DNA of 64,000 nt from Scylla paramamosain. Taxonomy: Eukaryota; Arthropoda; Malacostraca; Decapoda; Portunidae. A program made the translations under genes and the position numbers. The stretch is from contig NC_087156.1 in NCBI RefSeq assembly GCF_035594125.1, positions 29,123,997-29,187,996 of the forward strand. Direction: 5' to 3'. Below the pieces are notes generated by a model. That model had not been told where the DNA came from. It saw only the letters and a program-made list of their open reading frames with translations, and made no database searches. Shown one piece after another: positions 33,585 to 46,084 of the stretch (positions are counted from its first letter, which is position 1; the number at the start of each line of letters is the position of its first letter).

Positions 33585-36500
33585 TTTTTTGATATGTAGG
33601 AGGGACACTGGCCAAGGGCAACAAAAATCCATAAGAAAAAAAAAAAAAAAAGCCCACTGAGATGCCAGCCCCATAAAAGCGTCCAAAACGGTAGTCTTTA
33701 AACCTCCCTCTTGAAGGAATTCGTCATAGGAGGGTGGAAATACAGAAGCTGGAAAGGGAGTTCCAGACTTCATCAGAGAAAGGGGTGAATGATTGAGAAT
33801 ACTGGTTAACTCTTGCATTAGAGAGGTGGACAGAATAGGGGTGAGAGAAAGAAGAGTCTTGTGCAGCGAGGCCGTGGGAGGAAGGGAGGCATGCAGTTAG
33901 CAAGATCAGGAGAGCAGTTAGCATGAAAATAGCGGTAGAAGACAGCTAGAGATGCAGCATTGTGGCGATGAGAGAGAGGCTAAAGACAGTCAGTTAGAGG
34001 AGAAGAGTTGATGAGACGAAAAGCTTTTGATTCCACCCTTTCTAAAAGAGCGGTATAAGTGGAACCCGCCCCCCAGACATGTGAAGCATACTCCATACAT
34101 GGACAGATAAGGCCCTTGTACAGAATTATAGCAGCAGAATTATAGCAGCTGGGGGGGTGAGAAAAACTGGCGGAGACATCTCAAAATGCCTAACTTAATG
34201 GAAGCTGTTTTAGCTACAGATGAGATGTGAAGTTTCCAGTTCTGATTATAAGTAAAGGACAGACCGAGGATGTTCAGTGTAGAAGAGGGGACAGTTGAGT
34301 GTCATTGAAGAAGAGGAAATAGTTGTTTGGAAGGTTGTGTCGAGTTGATAGATGAAGGAATGGAGTTTTTGAGGCATTGAACAATACCAAGTTTGCTCCG
34401 CCACAGTCAAAAATTTTAGAAAGATCAGAAGTCAGGTTTTCTGTGGCTTCCCTGCGTGAAATGTTTACTTCCTGAAATGTTGGACGTCTATGAAAAGATG
34501 TGGAAAAGTGCAGGGTGGTATAATCAGCGTAGGAGTGGATAGGAAAAGAATTTTGGTTTAGAAGGTCATTGATGAATAATAAGAAAAAAGTGGGTGACAG
34601 GACAGAACCCTGAGGAACATCACTGTTAGTAGATTTAGGAGAAGAACAGTGACCGTCTACCACAACAACAATAAAATGGTCAGAAAGGAAACCTGAGATG
34701 AAGTTACAGAGAGAAGGACAGAAACCGTAGGAGGGTAGTTTGGAAATCAAAGCTTTGTGCCAGACTCTATCAAAAGCATTTGATATATCCAAGGCAACAA
34801 CAAATGTTTCACCAAAATCTCTAAAAGAGAATGACCAAGACTCAGTAAGAAAGGCAGAAGATCACCAGTAGAGCGGCCTTGACGGAACCCATACTGGCGA
34901 TCAGATAGAAGGTTGTGAAGTGATAGATGTTTAAGAATCTTCCTGTTGAGGATAGATTCAAAAACTTTAGACAGGCAGAAAATTAAAGCAATAGGACAGT
35001 AGTTTGAGGGATTAGAACAGTCACTCTTTTTAGGAACTGGCTGAATGTTGGCAAATTTCCAGCAAGAAGGAAAGGTAGATGTTGACAGACAGAGGTGAAA
35101 GAGTTTGACTAGGAAAGGCGAAAGCACGGAGGCACAGTTTCGAAGAACGACAAGAGGGATTCCATCAGGTCCATAAGCATTCTGAGGATTTGGACCAGCG
35201 AGGTCATGGAAAACATCATTGTGAAGAATTTTAATAGGTGGCATGAAGTAGTCAGAGGGTGGAGGAGAGGGAGGAACAAGCCCTGAATCGTCCAAGGTTG
35301 AGTTTTTAGCAAAGGTTTGAGCAAAGAGTTCAGCTATGGAGATAGACGTGATAGCAGTGGTGCCATCTGGTTGAAATAAAGGAGGAAAAGAAGAAGAAGC
35401 AAAGTTAATGGAGATATTTTTTGGCTAGATGCCAGAAGTCACGAGGGGGTTAGATCTTGAAAGATTTTGACACTTTCTATTAATGAAGGAGTTTTTGGCT
35501 AGTTGGAGAACAGACTTGGCACGGTTCCGGGCAGAAATATAAAGTGCATGAGATTCTGGTGATGGAAGGCTTAAGTATCTTTTGTGGGCCACCTCTCTAT
35601 CATGTATAGCACGAGAACAGGCTGTGTTAAACCAAGGTTTGGAAGGTTTAGGTCGAGAAAAAGAGTGAGGAATGTACGCCTCCATGCCAGACACTATCAC
35701 TTCTGTTATACGCTCGGCACAGAAAGACGGGTCTTTGACACGGAAGCAGTAGTCATTTCAAAGAAAATCAGCAAAATACCTCCTCAGGTCTCCGCAACTA
35801 GCAGATGCGAAACGCCTAGGGGGATCCTGAGGAGGGACTGGATATGATATGAGATTGTGATCGGAGGAACCCAGCGGAGAAAAGAGGGTGACAGCATAAG
35901 CAGAAGGATTAGAGATCAGGAAAAGGTCAAGAATGTTGGGCGTATCTCCAAGACGGTCAGGAATATGAGTAGGGTGTTGCACCAATTGCTGTAGGTCGTG
36001 GAGGATAGCAAAAGCTGAAGAATAGTTCACCAGGATGGTCAGTGAAGGGAGAGGAAGGCCAAAGCTGGTGGTGAACATTTAAGTCTCCAAGAATGGAGAT
36101 CTCTACAAAAGGGAAGAAAGTCAGAATGTGCTCCACTTTGGAAGTTTAGTAGTTGAAGAATTTCTTATAGTCAGAGGAGTTAGATGAGAGGTATACAGCA
36201 CAGATAAATTTAGCTTGAGAGTGACTCTGTAGTCGTAGCCAGATGGTGGAAAACTCGGAAGATTCAAGAGCTTAGACACGGGAGCAGTTAAGTCATTGCG
36301 CACATAAACACAACATCCAGCTTTGGATTAAAAATGAGGATAAAGTATGAGGGAACATAAAAGGGGGTACTGTCAGTTGCCTCAGATACCTGAATTTCAG
36401 TGAGGAAAAGAAGATGAGGTTTAGAAGAGGAGAGGTGGTGTTCTACAGATTGAAAACTAGATCTTAGACCGCGAATGTCGCAGAAGTTAATGAAGAAAAA

Positions 36501-36850
36501 GTTGAGGAGGGTGTCAAGACACTTAGGGTCATTGTCAGAAGGGCAGTCTGACCTGGGGACATTTGCGGTCCCCTCCCCAGATGGGGACTCCGAGGCTGGT
36601 GTAGGAGTCACCATGATAATTTTGAAATTTTGAGTGAAGGGTGTGTATATAATTAGGTGCTTGTAGTTTTGTGTGGAGAAAGAGAGTTGTCTTTAGAGGG
36701 CAGACTGTGACTGCCCCTTTGTGTTGTGAGACACACGTTCAGTGAGGTCACAGCTGGGTTTAATGATAAGTTCACAGCACCCCCTGATCCAGTGCTTTAG
36801 ACCTCACTGGGAGTAATTATCGTTTCGGCAGGTGCCTACTGCCTCCTCCC
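33585..36850 (-). mobile_element. jockey-like non-LTR retrotransposon, near full length but decayed
   Basis: The minus-strand 5' end begins GGGAGGAGGCAGTAGG at 36850. The endonuclease region reads SKPHLLFLTEIQVSEATDST and [11 protein letters not shown] linker PKPSKPWFNTACSRAI follows. Reverse transcriptase pieces are AYGPDGIPLVVLRN, LSDRQYGFRQGRSTGDLL, MDISNAFDRVWHKAL and VPQGSVLSPTFFLLFINDLL. The C-terminus reads PYSVHLSNARVNQYSQSF. Multiple frameshifts and stops occur, and the catalytic YADD reads YADY (TAT at 34520-34522), so it is dead. The 3' end carries the block shared with the fragments at 16640 and 27185. About 3.27 kb. Confidence 0.85.
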
Positions 36851-38900
36851 TGAATTTGCCGAAAGCCAGTCAGATGGTAATGATATAGATGAAAGAGAGT
36901 GTGTGCATATGGTCTTCCGGAGGATGGGGGCAAGGACAGAGGCAAAGGATTTAATTATGGAAGCTGGAATGTTGTCAGGGCCAGTGGATATGGTGGTGTC
37001 AAGTCCTTCCAGTAATTTCTGTACACCGTCAGTCGTAATGTCAAGAGGGGGTATGCTGGGGAAGGGACTATTTGGCATGTTAGGTATATGATCGTCTTCT
37101 TGTGTGTATACTGAGTGAAGAGTGTTGAGTAATTGCTCTTTGTGTTCAGGAGTGGTGATTAAAGTGTTAATGTTGCTGTTGCCTTTAAGTGATGTAATAG
37201 TGTTGGTGTCTTGCCTGGGAGTCTTAAAGAATTTTAAAAAAGTTTCTTTTGTTATTTCCTACATTGTCTGCGAGATAAATAGCTAAATGTTTGCGTTCCG
37301 CGATTTTATTTTTTTTGGGAAATGTTTTGGTGCACCAAATATGCAGACCAATTTTCTGATGTGTTGTATGTCTGCACGCGTCTGTACAGTCTTTGTTTCT
37401 TACAGTGTTGTTTGCGTAATTCCCTGGAGAACCAAGGAAGTGTGTACTTACTTGTAAGTGTCTTTTGTGGTAAGTACTTGTTCATGGTAGTGTGTATAGC
37501 GTATTTCAGGTTATTCCAGTTCAAGGAGAGGAGTCTCAAGCGAGGGTCTGTGGCAAAAAAGTTTAAACTGTAAGCAGTCAAGTCTTGTTTGATCTTGTCT
37601 ATGTCAGTTCTTAAATAAAGGAAAATTTGTCTGGGCCGGTGTTTTTGTTTGGTCGGTCTGAGGTTGGCGTCAATGATTAGAATGTCATGGTCCTGGAACA
37701 ACCTGGGTGTTTGTTATGTTGAGTATGGTGTTTTTGAGGAAGAGATCCAGTGTGTGTGATGTTATAAGAGGTTGTACAGGGCCACCGTGGCCAGCGGGAC
37801 GTGTTAGTGTTTGTGTTCGCGTTGGTTGGAATACTGTTTGTGAGAATGAAAATGTATTTATGATGTCAATGAATGTGTCATGTAGTTGTTGACTGTTTGT
37901 GTGGGGAATGATGGGGCTAGGGGTGTCAGCATCAGGAAGAGCAGATGGGGAAATAACAGTCTACTCAATATCGGGGAGGTTGAAAACGCCTGAAATCCTA
38001 ATGTGTCTGTATGCTTGAAAAGGGAATGTTGAAGGTCATGTAGGTATTCATTATCATATAGTAGAAGATGGTCTGTAGAAAGCAACAGGAAGGGATTTAC
38101 AGTTCAAAATTTATAGTTGGACCCAGGTGATTTCACAATCTGTGTCAAGGTGTGGCTTATGCTTAACACAAAGACCTCTGTCTTGGTGGCAATGAGAATA
38201 CTGTCACCTTTTGCCAAGGTCTGTCCTGCGGTCTTTACGAAAAACAGTCTTACTAAAGAGGGGCGGGAAGAGTTTACTACTGTCAATATCAAGGGTCAAC
38301 CATGTCTCAGCCCCTACTATTATGTCAGGATTGTGAGTTTTTATGAGATGGTGTAACTGAGATATTTTATTTCTAATATTGCGAAAGTTTATTGTTAGTA
38401 ATCTAAGAAAAGAGTGATTAAAATGTGAAACTTGTAGGAGGATGGTGGTGATGGTAAGGAACAAGAGGAAGAGGAGGGTGATGAAGGAAAGGAGGATGGA
38501 GGAGATGAGGAGGACACGGAAGATGAAATAATAGAATGTGAAGAAAATGAAGAAGCATGGGTGAATGATGAGTCAAGTCAGGGGTGCAGGGGAAGGGCAC
38601 CTGTCTCTGTATACTGATGGGGCAAGGTGAACATGATGGCGTTTGGTTATGGTTGCTCTAAGGTGTTGAGTGTCTGGGGCTCGAGAGGGGAAGGTGTTGT
38701 ATAGCAGGGTTGTCAGTGCTGTGGTGTTCTAGTGTGTTGAAGGAGTTAAATACTGATATGGGGTCAGACGAAGGGAAGCCACAACTAATGCAGATCAAGG
38801 AGACGCTACTGCCAACAAGTCCAGCGTAAATCGGAGTGAACAATCCAATGCAGCTGACGTGAAACCAGCCAGCATGCTCGGACCGACCACGACACGAATC
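36851..38900 (-). pseudogene. non-LTR retrotransposon A, 5' half (endonuclease and RT start)
   Basis: Minus-strand fragments are INFRNIRNKISQLHHLIKTH then NPDIIVGAETWLTLDI (endonuclease start, 38464 downward), KGDSILIATKTEVFVLSISH, DHDILIIDANLRPTKQKHRP and STGPDNIPASIIKSFASVL (RT start). The last frame reaches LPSDWLSAN at 36851, exactly where the jockey-like element begins. The missing continuation (LFKTGERDRTDPANYRP) is at about 33415. Several frameshifts. The upstream limit near 38900 is approximate. Confidence 0.75.
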
Positions 38901-38999
38901 ACACTGGATAACCCTCTGCCCTTACTTCGTCACCTTACTATAAAGCTGGCAAAGATATACGGGGCAGTAAGGACCAGGATTGACCATAGCGCTCTTATC

Positions 39000-39404
39000 T
39001 CCACATAGAAGTAGTAGAAGATGGATAATGTGTCTGGTTTTATGTTCATTTGTGCCGTTATTGGTGTGCTGTTTGAACAACTGAACCACAGCGAGTGATA
39101 ATGACTGTTGTGTTTAAGTGTTTCTTTGTGGTTGTTGTGGTGGTGGTGTTTGTGTTCGTATTTGTGTTAGTGAGTGTAGTGTTAGTGCTAGAAGTGTAAT
39201 TGATATTAATTAAGAAAAGCACTATGTACTCTTATATAGCGTCTGCATTGTTTTGGGCATACCTTTCGTGGGAGAATGCGTGTTCCATGTGAGATGTTGT
39301 CGGCATCGAACTGTAATTGGCCCGTTTTGGGTACCGAAACAAGTTGTTAAAGCATTGAAAACACTTGTCATTACGTCTATTAACATGATAAAAGTAAAAT
39401 GATG

Positions 39405-39469
<65 letters not shown>

Positions 39470-39720
39470 AATAAATAATAAAAATAAAAGCAAACAAAAT
39501 AAAAGCACAATGTTAAAAGAACTAAGATTAATATAGAATAAGATAAAATCTTGTGCCAATGGGGGATTCACTTAGCTGTAGGGCATGGCAAGAAAGGGAA
39601 GGGAGGGAAGGAGGGAAAACCACCTCTACACTTGGCGAAAGCCACCAACCAATTCATAAGAATCGAGTAAACTGAGTACTACTTGAGCTGAAACTCACAT
39701 CCCCATAAAACTGTGAAGTA
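39000..39720. other. spacer with AAT/AAAT microsatellite
   Basis: No gene or element recognised. An AAT microsatellite with AAAT units lies at 39404-39480. Confidence 0.6.
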
Positions 39721-39734
39721 ATAAATGGTGTCAC

Positions 39735-40745
39735 GAGAAGCGTTGTATAGAGTCACGGGATGCTATTGTTACTGTGGCTCGACACCTTACGGATCTGAGG
39801 CAGCAGGAAAGAAAGAAGTACTGGGTCTCCTTCCCCGGTCCCTCCGGGAGGTGTGGCACCACGTTAACAGTGTCCGGGGCAAGCCCAAGCAGCAAGTGTG
39901 TGATCCTGATCCTGCCGGCATGGCACAAGAGCTCGTCCTGCAGTGGAAGGAAGCCTCATCCTTCTCTGGCTTTCCTGTGGAACACCAGGAGGCGCTTGAC
40001 CGGCAAAGACCACAAAGGATGGAGTTGATTCGCCACAGTGTTTCTCTGTCAGATGACACCTGTGTGCCTATCACACATGATCAACTTCTCTCAGCAGTTA
40101 AATTGGGCAAATCAACAGCTCCTGGCAAGGATGGCATCACCTATGACATTCTCAATGCCCTTCTGGAGGTAAAGGTAGACAACCCTGTCTTAACCTATTT
40201 AACATGTCTCTCACTGCAGCAAGCTTCCCTACTCCTGGAAAATAGCCATTATCATCCCAATCCCCAAAGGTGATGGCACCTTTCGCCCCATTTCTCTCAC
40301 CAGCTGTGTAAGATGATGGAACGGGTAATATTGAACAGGCTTATATATAAGGTGGGCCATGTACTCTCTGGCAATGTACATGGCTTCCTAAAAGGTCATT
40401 CCACAAGTCATTGTTTTGTTGAGTGCCTTATAAATAAGGATGCTACCTGCAGAGCTTTCGTTGATCTCAAGGGTGTCTTCGAAAGGGCCAACAAAGATGT
40501 TATTATGGAGGAACTCTTTCTCAAAGGTGTCAAAGGTAGATTATTAGGATGGATCAGGGACTATTTGTACAATAAAACAGCACAGGTTTGGTTTCAGGGT
40601 GCAGTCTCCTCTGAGGAAGTCTTTGAGCTTGGAACACCACAGGGTGGAGTCCTTAGTCCAATGCTTTTCAACGTTTTAATGGACAAAATTGTGCGTTGTT
40701 CCTTCCCGCAGGGCACCAGTCCTAATCAATGCTGACGACATATTC
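39735..40745 (+). pseudogene. reverse transcriptase domain of the RNase H-bearing element
   Basis: In order: DAIVTVARHLTDLRQQERKK, then a frameshift near 39840, LREVWHHVNSVRGKPKQQV, STAPGKDGITYDILNALLEV, a second break near 40270, GFLKGHSTSHCFVECLINK, FVDLKGVFERANKDVIM (motif A) and LGTPQGGVLSPMLFNVLMD (motif B). After a further shift comes NADDIFLQ (motif C, ADD at 40731-40739, Tyr replaced by Asn). A stop follows at once. Confidence 0.8.
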
Positions 40746-41039
40746 CTCCAATGACCCACACCCAGGACTCTCCAGTTAGCTCTGTCACAACTAGCAGCCT
40801 TATGTGTAATTAATAAATGTAAAACCAAATTTCAAGCTAAAGGGAAGGTCTCTCGTCCGCCCACTGTAAATAATGTTCCCATCCCTAGAGTTCATACACA
40901 CAAGTACCTGGGTGTACAGCTGAGTTTCAGGAAGTCACTCCACGCTGTACACTATGTTCGAGACCTCTGTCTGCCACGGCTAGCGCCACTCCGGCTGCTA
41001 GCAAACAGGGGCCTGGGGGCTGGCATTCCAGTCCTAAGG

Positions 41040-42385
41040 ATGTTTTATATATCAGTCGTACGGTTCCTCATTGACTACACAGCCCCTATTTTAATACAGT
41101 TTAGTGCCACCCAGCTCCGTCCCCTGGAGGTTGTTCAGAATGAAGCCATGAGAATAATTTTGGGATCCCCAAGGACTGCTCGGATTGAGGTTCTCAGAGC
41201 TGAACTGCACCTGCCGAGTATTATGTGTAGGATACAGGAAATTACTTGTCGTACTGTTGGTCGGATGCTATGCACGGGGTCCGACTCTCTGAAGGGATCA
41301 CTGACCCCCCCCCCCACCCTGTATCGTGATCCTCAGACCCCTACAACTCCATTCCTCAGGAAGATGTTGGGAGTTCTTACAAGTGTAGGTATAGCCGAGG
41401 CCTGTATTAACGTTATGTCACTGCTCCAATCCGTTTGGAACCATCACCGTGTTAGTGTTGATATTCACTCACTACATCAGCCCAAGAGGGACTGGCTCCC
41501 TCATGTGCTGCAAGACATGTTCGTGACTAAATTGTCTAAGTACCCCCACGTTCAGGCTATTCATGTTTATTGTGATGGTTCAGTCAATGGCAGCAGGTCC
41601 GGATGTGGGCTGTTCATTCGTGACTACATTTCTGCCAATCACTACACTGACACTGAGGTTTCCAGGCGGCTCCCTGCACACATGTCCTCCACTAGGACAG
41701 AACTGTATGCTGTTCTGGAGGCGCTCCATATTGTGGCACCTCTCCGTAAGGATGTATTCTTCTTTGTTGACAGTCAGCAGGTTGCACTGTATGCTCTCCA
41801 GTATACCTCCCCCATGGACTGTGATCTAGTTAATGTCTTGATCTCATCCACACCCCAGAAGGTTTGGTGCCACGGTTCACTTCACCTAGATACACTCTCA
41901 TGTGGTTATCCCGCTTAATGAAGAGGCAGACCGCCTTGCTCAATGTGCCCTACAGGACGACACAGTGGACCCCGGCGCTGAGTACACTTTGGGCTATGTT
42001 AAGAGTAGCATCAAGGACTTTGTACATAGTAGCATTAGTGATCAGTTGGAGCTTTGTTGCCATAGGGGCAGTGGCAGTAGTCTTCACTATGTACGTGTCT
42101 CCCAGAGCTGTGCTTACACCCATGGGAGACACACTACATCACATGATAGGGTGGCAATGAAGCTCAGATTAGGCTATAAATACTTTTAGGAAGTCAGTGC
42201 TTCTCCTGGCGTGTGCTGCACCAAGAGGACACACTCTGCGTCATTATATCACGGAATGTCCTCTCATTGCTAAATTTAGTCTGCAAGGTCAACATGACTT
42301 TTATACCCTCATTGACTATTTCTTAGACTCAGCCTCTCTCAGGGCTATACTCAAGGAATATCCTACGTTTCCTCCCAGACTGTAG
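41040..42385 (+). pseudogene. RT thumb, RNase H and C-terminal zinc motif of the same element
   Basis: The 292-residue open stretch 41040-41918 has FLIDYTAPILIQ and NEAMRIILGSPRTA, then an RNase H domain: AIHVYCDGSVNGSRSGCGLF, TRTELYAVLEALHIV and DVFFFVDSQQVALYALQ. A frameshift near 41890 separates the last motif, IPLNEEADRLAQCALQ. A final piece, CAAPRGHTLRHYITECPLI, is the usual C-terminal Cys/His motif before the stop at 42383-42385. RNase H acidic residues D, E, D, D are all visible, although not in one frame. Confidence 0.82.
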
Positions 42386-42592
42386 GATATTTATGTAATA
42401 AGGTGTGCAATATCTGTATTTATTCATTTACTTATATTCTTGTAATGTATACTATATTTTTATATCTTTGATACTCTACCCTTAAGTCTTTGCCCAGGGG
42501 GTGGGTGGCAAGGTCTGTCCTCCTCCTTTGTTGTATTTCATTATTAATGCAACAATAAATGTATCAATCAATCAATCAATCAATGGTGTCAC

Positions 42593-43200
42593 TGAATCGT
42601 GATCCCGATACAAATCAAAGTTGTTCATGTCCGCCAGGAAAACAACTCGAGTCTCTGCCCGAATTGAGTTGCCTGATTGTCAATTACTCGTGAGCAATGT
42701 GCTTCAGTGCTGGAGTTACGGTGTGAGGGAGACAGTGGATGTAAGACAAGAACATTAAGGTGAGCTCTTATTAAGTATTTATATATTCTGAGTAAATACT
42801 GGTGCGGAGGGAACAAACGGCTCGTTCTAGCACTAATATTGACAATCTTATTCTGGAAAGAGTGCTTGTCCAGTGGTTTACTGCTTGGCACATATGGTAG
42901 CCAACTTAAATTCGCAGCACCTGTGCCTTCCTTAAGAAAACAGGACGGTAAATTTATATTAGTGCACCCGTCTAACAATTTCGGACGAGACTATTTTTTT
43001 TTTGGTTGATTTTGATGGTTTGAATGAATCTAGTAACCTTTTCTATCGCAAATCAACTTTTTTTTTTTATCCCCCTCCTTTTCCCCATCCCCACACATGT
43101 AAACCAATGGTTTGCGACAAAAACCAGCAGAGGTTCATCCCAAAAACCCCAAAATCTTCCAGAAAAATTAAATTTCGTTCTCACACGATACAAAAAACGT
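42593..43200. other. spacer, nothing recognised
   Basis: A minus-strand open stretch of 117 codons (42625-42978) has no recognisable motif. T-rich runs near 42990 and 43056 begin the dispersed-repeat zone. Confidence 0.4.
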
Positions 43201-43250
43201 AGCTTAACTAAACCAAACCTAACCTAACTAAACCTAACCAAACCTGCCTT
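43200..43250 (-). repeat. TTAGG-like array (CCTAA strand)
   Basis: Units such as AACCTAACCTAACTAAACC with substitutions. It is one of four arrays between 43.2 and 46.3 kb. Confidence 0.6.
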
Positions 43251-43439
43251 ACTGGTCTTCTGGCACTTCCTTATCACTGGAGTCCTCAGTGGAGGTGGCT
43301 AAGCTTCATTATTGCTGTGAAATTTTCTTTTCAAAGTAATTGCACTTACAGCCACCACACAGCCATCTTCCAAGACTGATTCAAAGTCAACATCCTCCTT
43401 CCTGCCTTGCTGAATACACCCTGCCTATTGGCTGATTAA

Positions 43440-43600
<161 letters not shown>

Positions 43601-43880
43601 TCTTATTGGCTGTGCCATTGTTTCATGCATATGCTAATGAAATCTCCTCTACCCTCTCCTTCCTACCCCTTCCCTATCCTGCCTCCCCTCCTTTACCTCA
43701 TCTTCCCTCCCCTTCCTCCTGACACTGCCTGCAGACCATCATGGCATGAGGTAATGTAGGTAGACAGAGGAAATGATAAATTAGATAAAAATTAAAAGCT
43801 CAGGAACGAACAGTTTATGGAGTTAAAGATATACACCACTGTGTTATATGTGACCCAAGTACTTCGCTGAGAAGAATTTT

Positions 43881-44270
43881 TTATTTTTTTGTTGTGAGAT
43901 GGTGAATATGCATAATAATATCAACAGGACAATTCCCATTCCTGTAATACCAATATATATCAAATGCCTTGCCCATAAAACTGCAGCGATTCTTACCTGT
44001 CTCACTGAATAGATCCTGGTATTCTTTTACGCTTACACCAGTCTCAACATGGTCTTTCTTACCCTTCTCATATATAGAGCTCATTCTGAGTAATTTGGAC
44101 CCCATATATACCCAATGCAAATTGTTTATAATGATGACAGGAATTTTTAAAGATTTATCTGTTTTGAGGGGAACAAGCTTGCTCACAGCCATGACAATGC
44201 TGAGAAGTGATGCACCCATGTGCTTGATGGATAGGCGGGCTCCAAGGCACACTGGTGAAGGTGGGTTCAT
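43881..44270 (-). CDS. unidentified 129-codon open frame
   Basis: I do not recognise this protein. The frame is open for 129 codons in unbiased sequence, starting MNPPSPVCLGARLSIKHMGA and ending with a basic LTTKK, with an internal EKGKKDHVETGVSVKEYQDL segment. No transmembrane or signal segment is obvious. It lies among dispersed repeats and TTAGG-like arrays, so it may be a mobile-element relic or chance. Confidence 0.2.
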   Translation of the reverse strand: MNPPSPVCLGARLSIKHMGASLLSIVMAVSKLVPLKTDKSLKIPVIIINNLHWVYMGSKLLRMSSIYEKGKKDHVETGVSVKEYQDLFSETGKNRCSFMGKAFDIYWYYRNGNCPVDIIMHIHHLTTKK

Positions 44271-44559
44271 TTATGCATATGTATGTCACATCTGTTGTGC
44301 AAGTGCAAAATTAGTCATGGTTCTTTTCTTTTGAGAATGTAACTGCTGGCCAATTAAAAAATGCAGAATTAATCTAGCCAATCGTAGCACCTAATTTCAT
44401 TCTGTGGAAGGAGAAACAGCTCAATTTGAAATATTTAAATTAGTCTGAGGAAGATGCCTGTCGGTGGTGGATGTCGCCTCAGTTATTTCTAGTGCATTGC
44501 CAGATTTTATGAAGATGAATAAGCTAACAACTCCGTATTAATTTCTTAGCCTTGCCAAT

Positions 44560-44710
44560 TAGGTTAGGTTAGGGTTGTTTGGTTAGGTTAGATTAGTTTA
44601 GGTAGGTTAAGTTCGTTTTGTTAGGTTAGATTAGTTTGGTTAGGTTAGGTAATTAAGATTAGGTTAGTTTGGTTATGTTGAATTAGTTTCATTAGGTTGA
44701 CATTAGTTTT
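44560..44710 (+). repeat. TTAGG-like array
   Basis: About 20 degenerate GGTTA/TTAGG units including AATTAGGTTAGGTTAGGG. Variants TTTGG and TTAGA are interspersed. Confidence 0.7.
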
Positions 44711-44999
44711 CATTAGGTGACAGCTGGCTGGTAGCCACAGGTACACAGCAGCCGGTCCTCTTGTGGGGAACATTGTGAGTGAGTATTACTACTGAGAATG
44801 AAACTATTTTTTTCTTGTAGATTTTGGTCAGTTTTGTATTGACCTGCTTTCTGCTTTTACTGCAAAACATTAGCTTCTAATGGGGGGTCGGGTGGGGGTA
44901 AAACTTGCAGATAAATTCAAAACAGACTGAAAAGTACCAGAAAAAAAATGTTTCAACTGGAATAGAGAGACTGGTGAAGGCCCCCTGGTTAGGTGGTTA

Positions 45000-45115
45000 C
45001 AAACTGTTAGGTTAGGTTAGTTTACCTTATGGGGGGGAGTTGATGGGGAGCAAAACCCCCCATGGTTAGGAGGTTACAAAACATTAGGTTAGGTTTACCT
45101 TATGGGAGGTAAACC
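45000..45115 (+). repeat. short TTAGG-like units and duplicated GGTTACAAA block
   Basis: GTTAGGTTAGGTTAG-type units occur twice (about 45007 and 45085). Each follows GGTTACAAA and precedes TTTACCTTATGGG, so a segment of about 75 bp is imperfectly duplicated. Confidence 0.6.
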
Positions 45116-45130
45116 TCCTTTTCCTCATCT

Positions 45131-45406
45131 TCAGCCCTTGATTGATTCTGGCAACACACCGTGTGATCTTAAGAAATGTACACCCAAGTCATCTTGCTTA
45201 TTAAACTGCACAATAAAATCCCTGTATTTAAATTTATGTTCACTACATTTGGCTACCATTGTGACAATGGGTATCCTTGAGGTTAACCAGCTGACTGCTG
45301 CAGCCTCCACGTGTATTATTAATAGAACTACTGTCATTGGCTGAATGAAAGAGATACAAGAGAGCATGCACCATTCCATACTGGAAACTAACATATTAAT
45401 GCACAC
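45131..45406 (-). pseudogene. possible transposase N-terminal relic
   Basis: The minus-strand frame ends KFKYRDFIVQFNKQDDLGVH then FLRSHGVLPESIKG and stop. The pattern of a helical segment followed by FL...GVLP resembles the start of ISXO2/Merlin-type transposases just before their zinc ribbon, but no zinc ribbon or catalytic region follows. Weak, pattern-based suggestion. Confidence 0.18.
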
Positions 45407-46084
45407 ATTACACTCTATCCTTCCAAGTGAACCTCATTGGCATAGACTTAGAATTTTTGATGCACCATGAGATGTATTGTCACTGTAACATAACTATGCT
45501 TGATCTCTAAACAAAACTTCTACACATGCTTTGTACAGTAAGTATTCCTCACCATATGCACATAATTTAGCTGCTCCATGAGGAGCTGTTATTGGTAAGA
45601 TTATCCTGGAGGACTACACTGCCCTACTTGACATGAAATTATCAACTGTCCATTGAGTGATGCTGTGCTTGTTCATATGTGCATATCACACTGTGATGAG
45701 TGATCCTCAGTGAGCTGACACCAAGTAAGTCATGTTGATTGGTTTCTTGGAATGAATACAGTGCCACTGGCCAAGAAAAAAAAAAAAAAAAGATTACCTA
45801 ATTCAACCAATCATCAGAAAAGGAAGTCATGGCCTGATTCTGAATGAGTCTAAGGAAGATGTCTCTGTGCACTGGATGTACTTCTTGTTATATGGGAGTA
45901 TTGCCCAATTTCACAAAAATACTCAAGATTCTCTGATTTTTTATATAAGCAGTGTTCTGCTGTGAGTGTGAGGTGCCATGATGACTTTAGCCTGCCAGAA
46001 GGCCACAAAGAGAAGGTGAGGACAGATGAAAAACTGCCCTGTCAAGACAGTAGGGTTTATTTTACAAAGTATTCATGGCTAGAT

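Larger units (their letters stand above)
39735..42581 (+). mobile_element. 5'-truncated RNase H-bearing non-LTR retrotransposon
   Basis: An 11-bp target duplication AATGGTGTCAC flanks it (39724-39734 and 42582-42592), and the 3' end is an ATCA/CAAT tail. The coding content begins in the linker before the reverse transcriptase, so the endonuclease is missing. RT, RNase H and a C-terminal zinc-knuckle-like motif are present in order. The RNase H domain places it in the I/Ingi/R1/LOA-type group (family knowledge). Confidence 0.88.
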
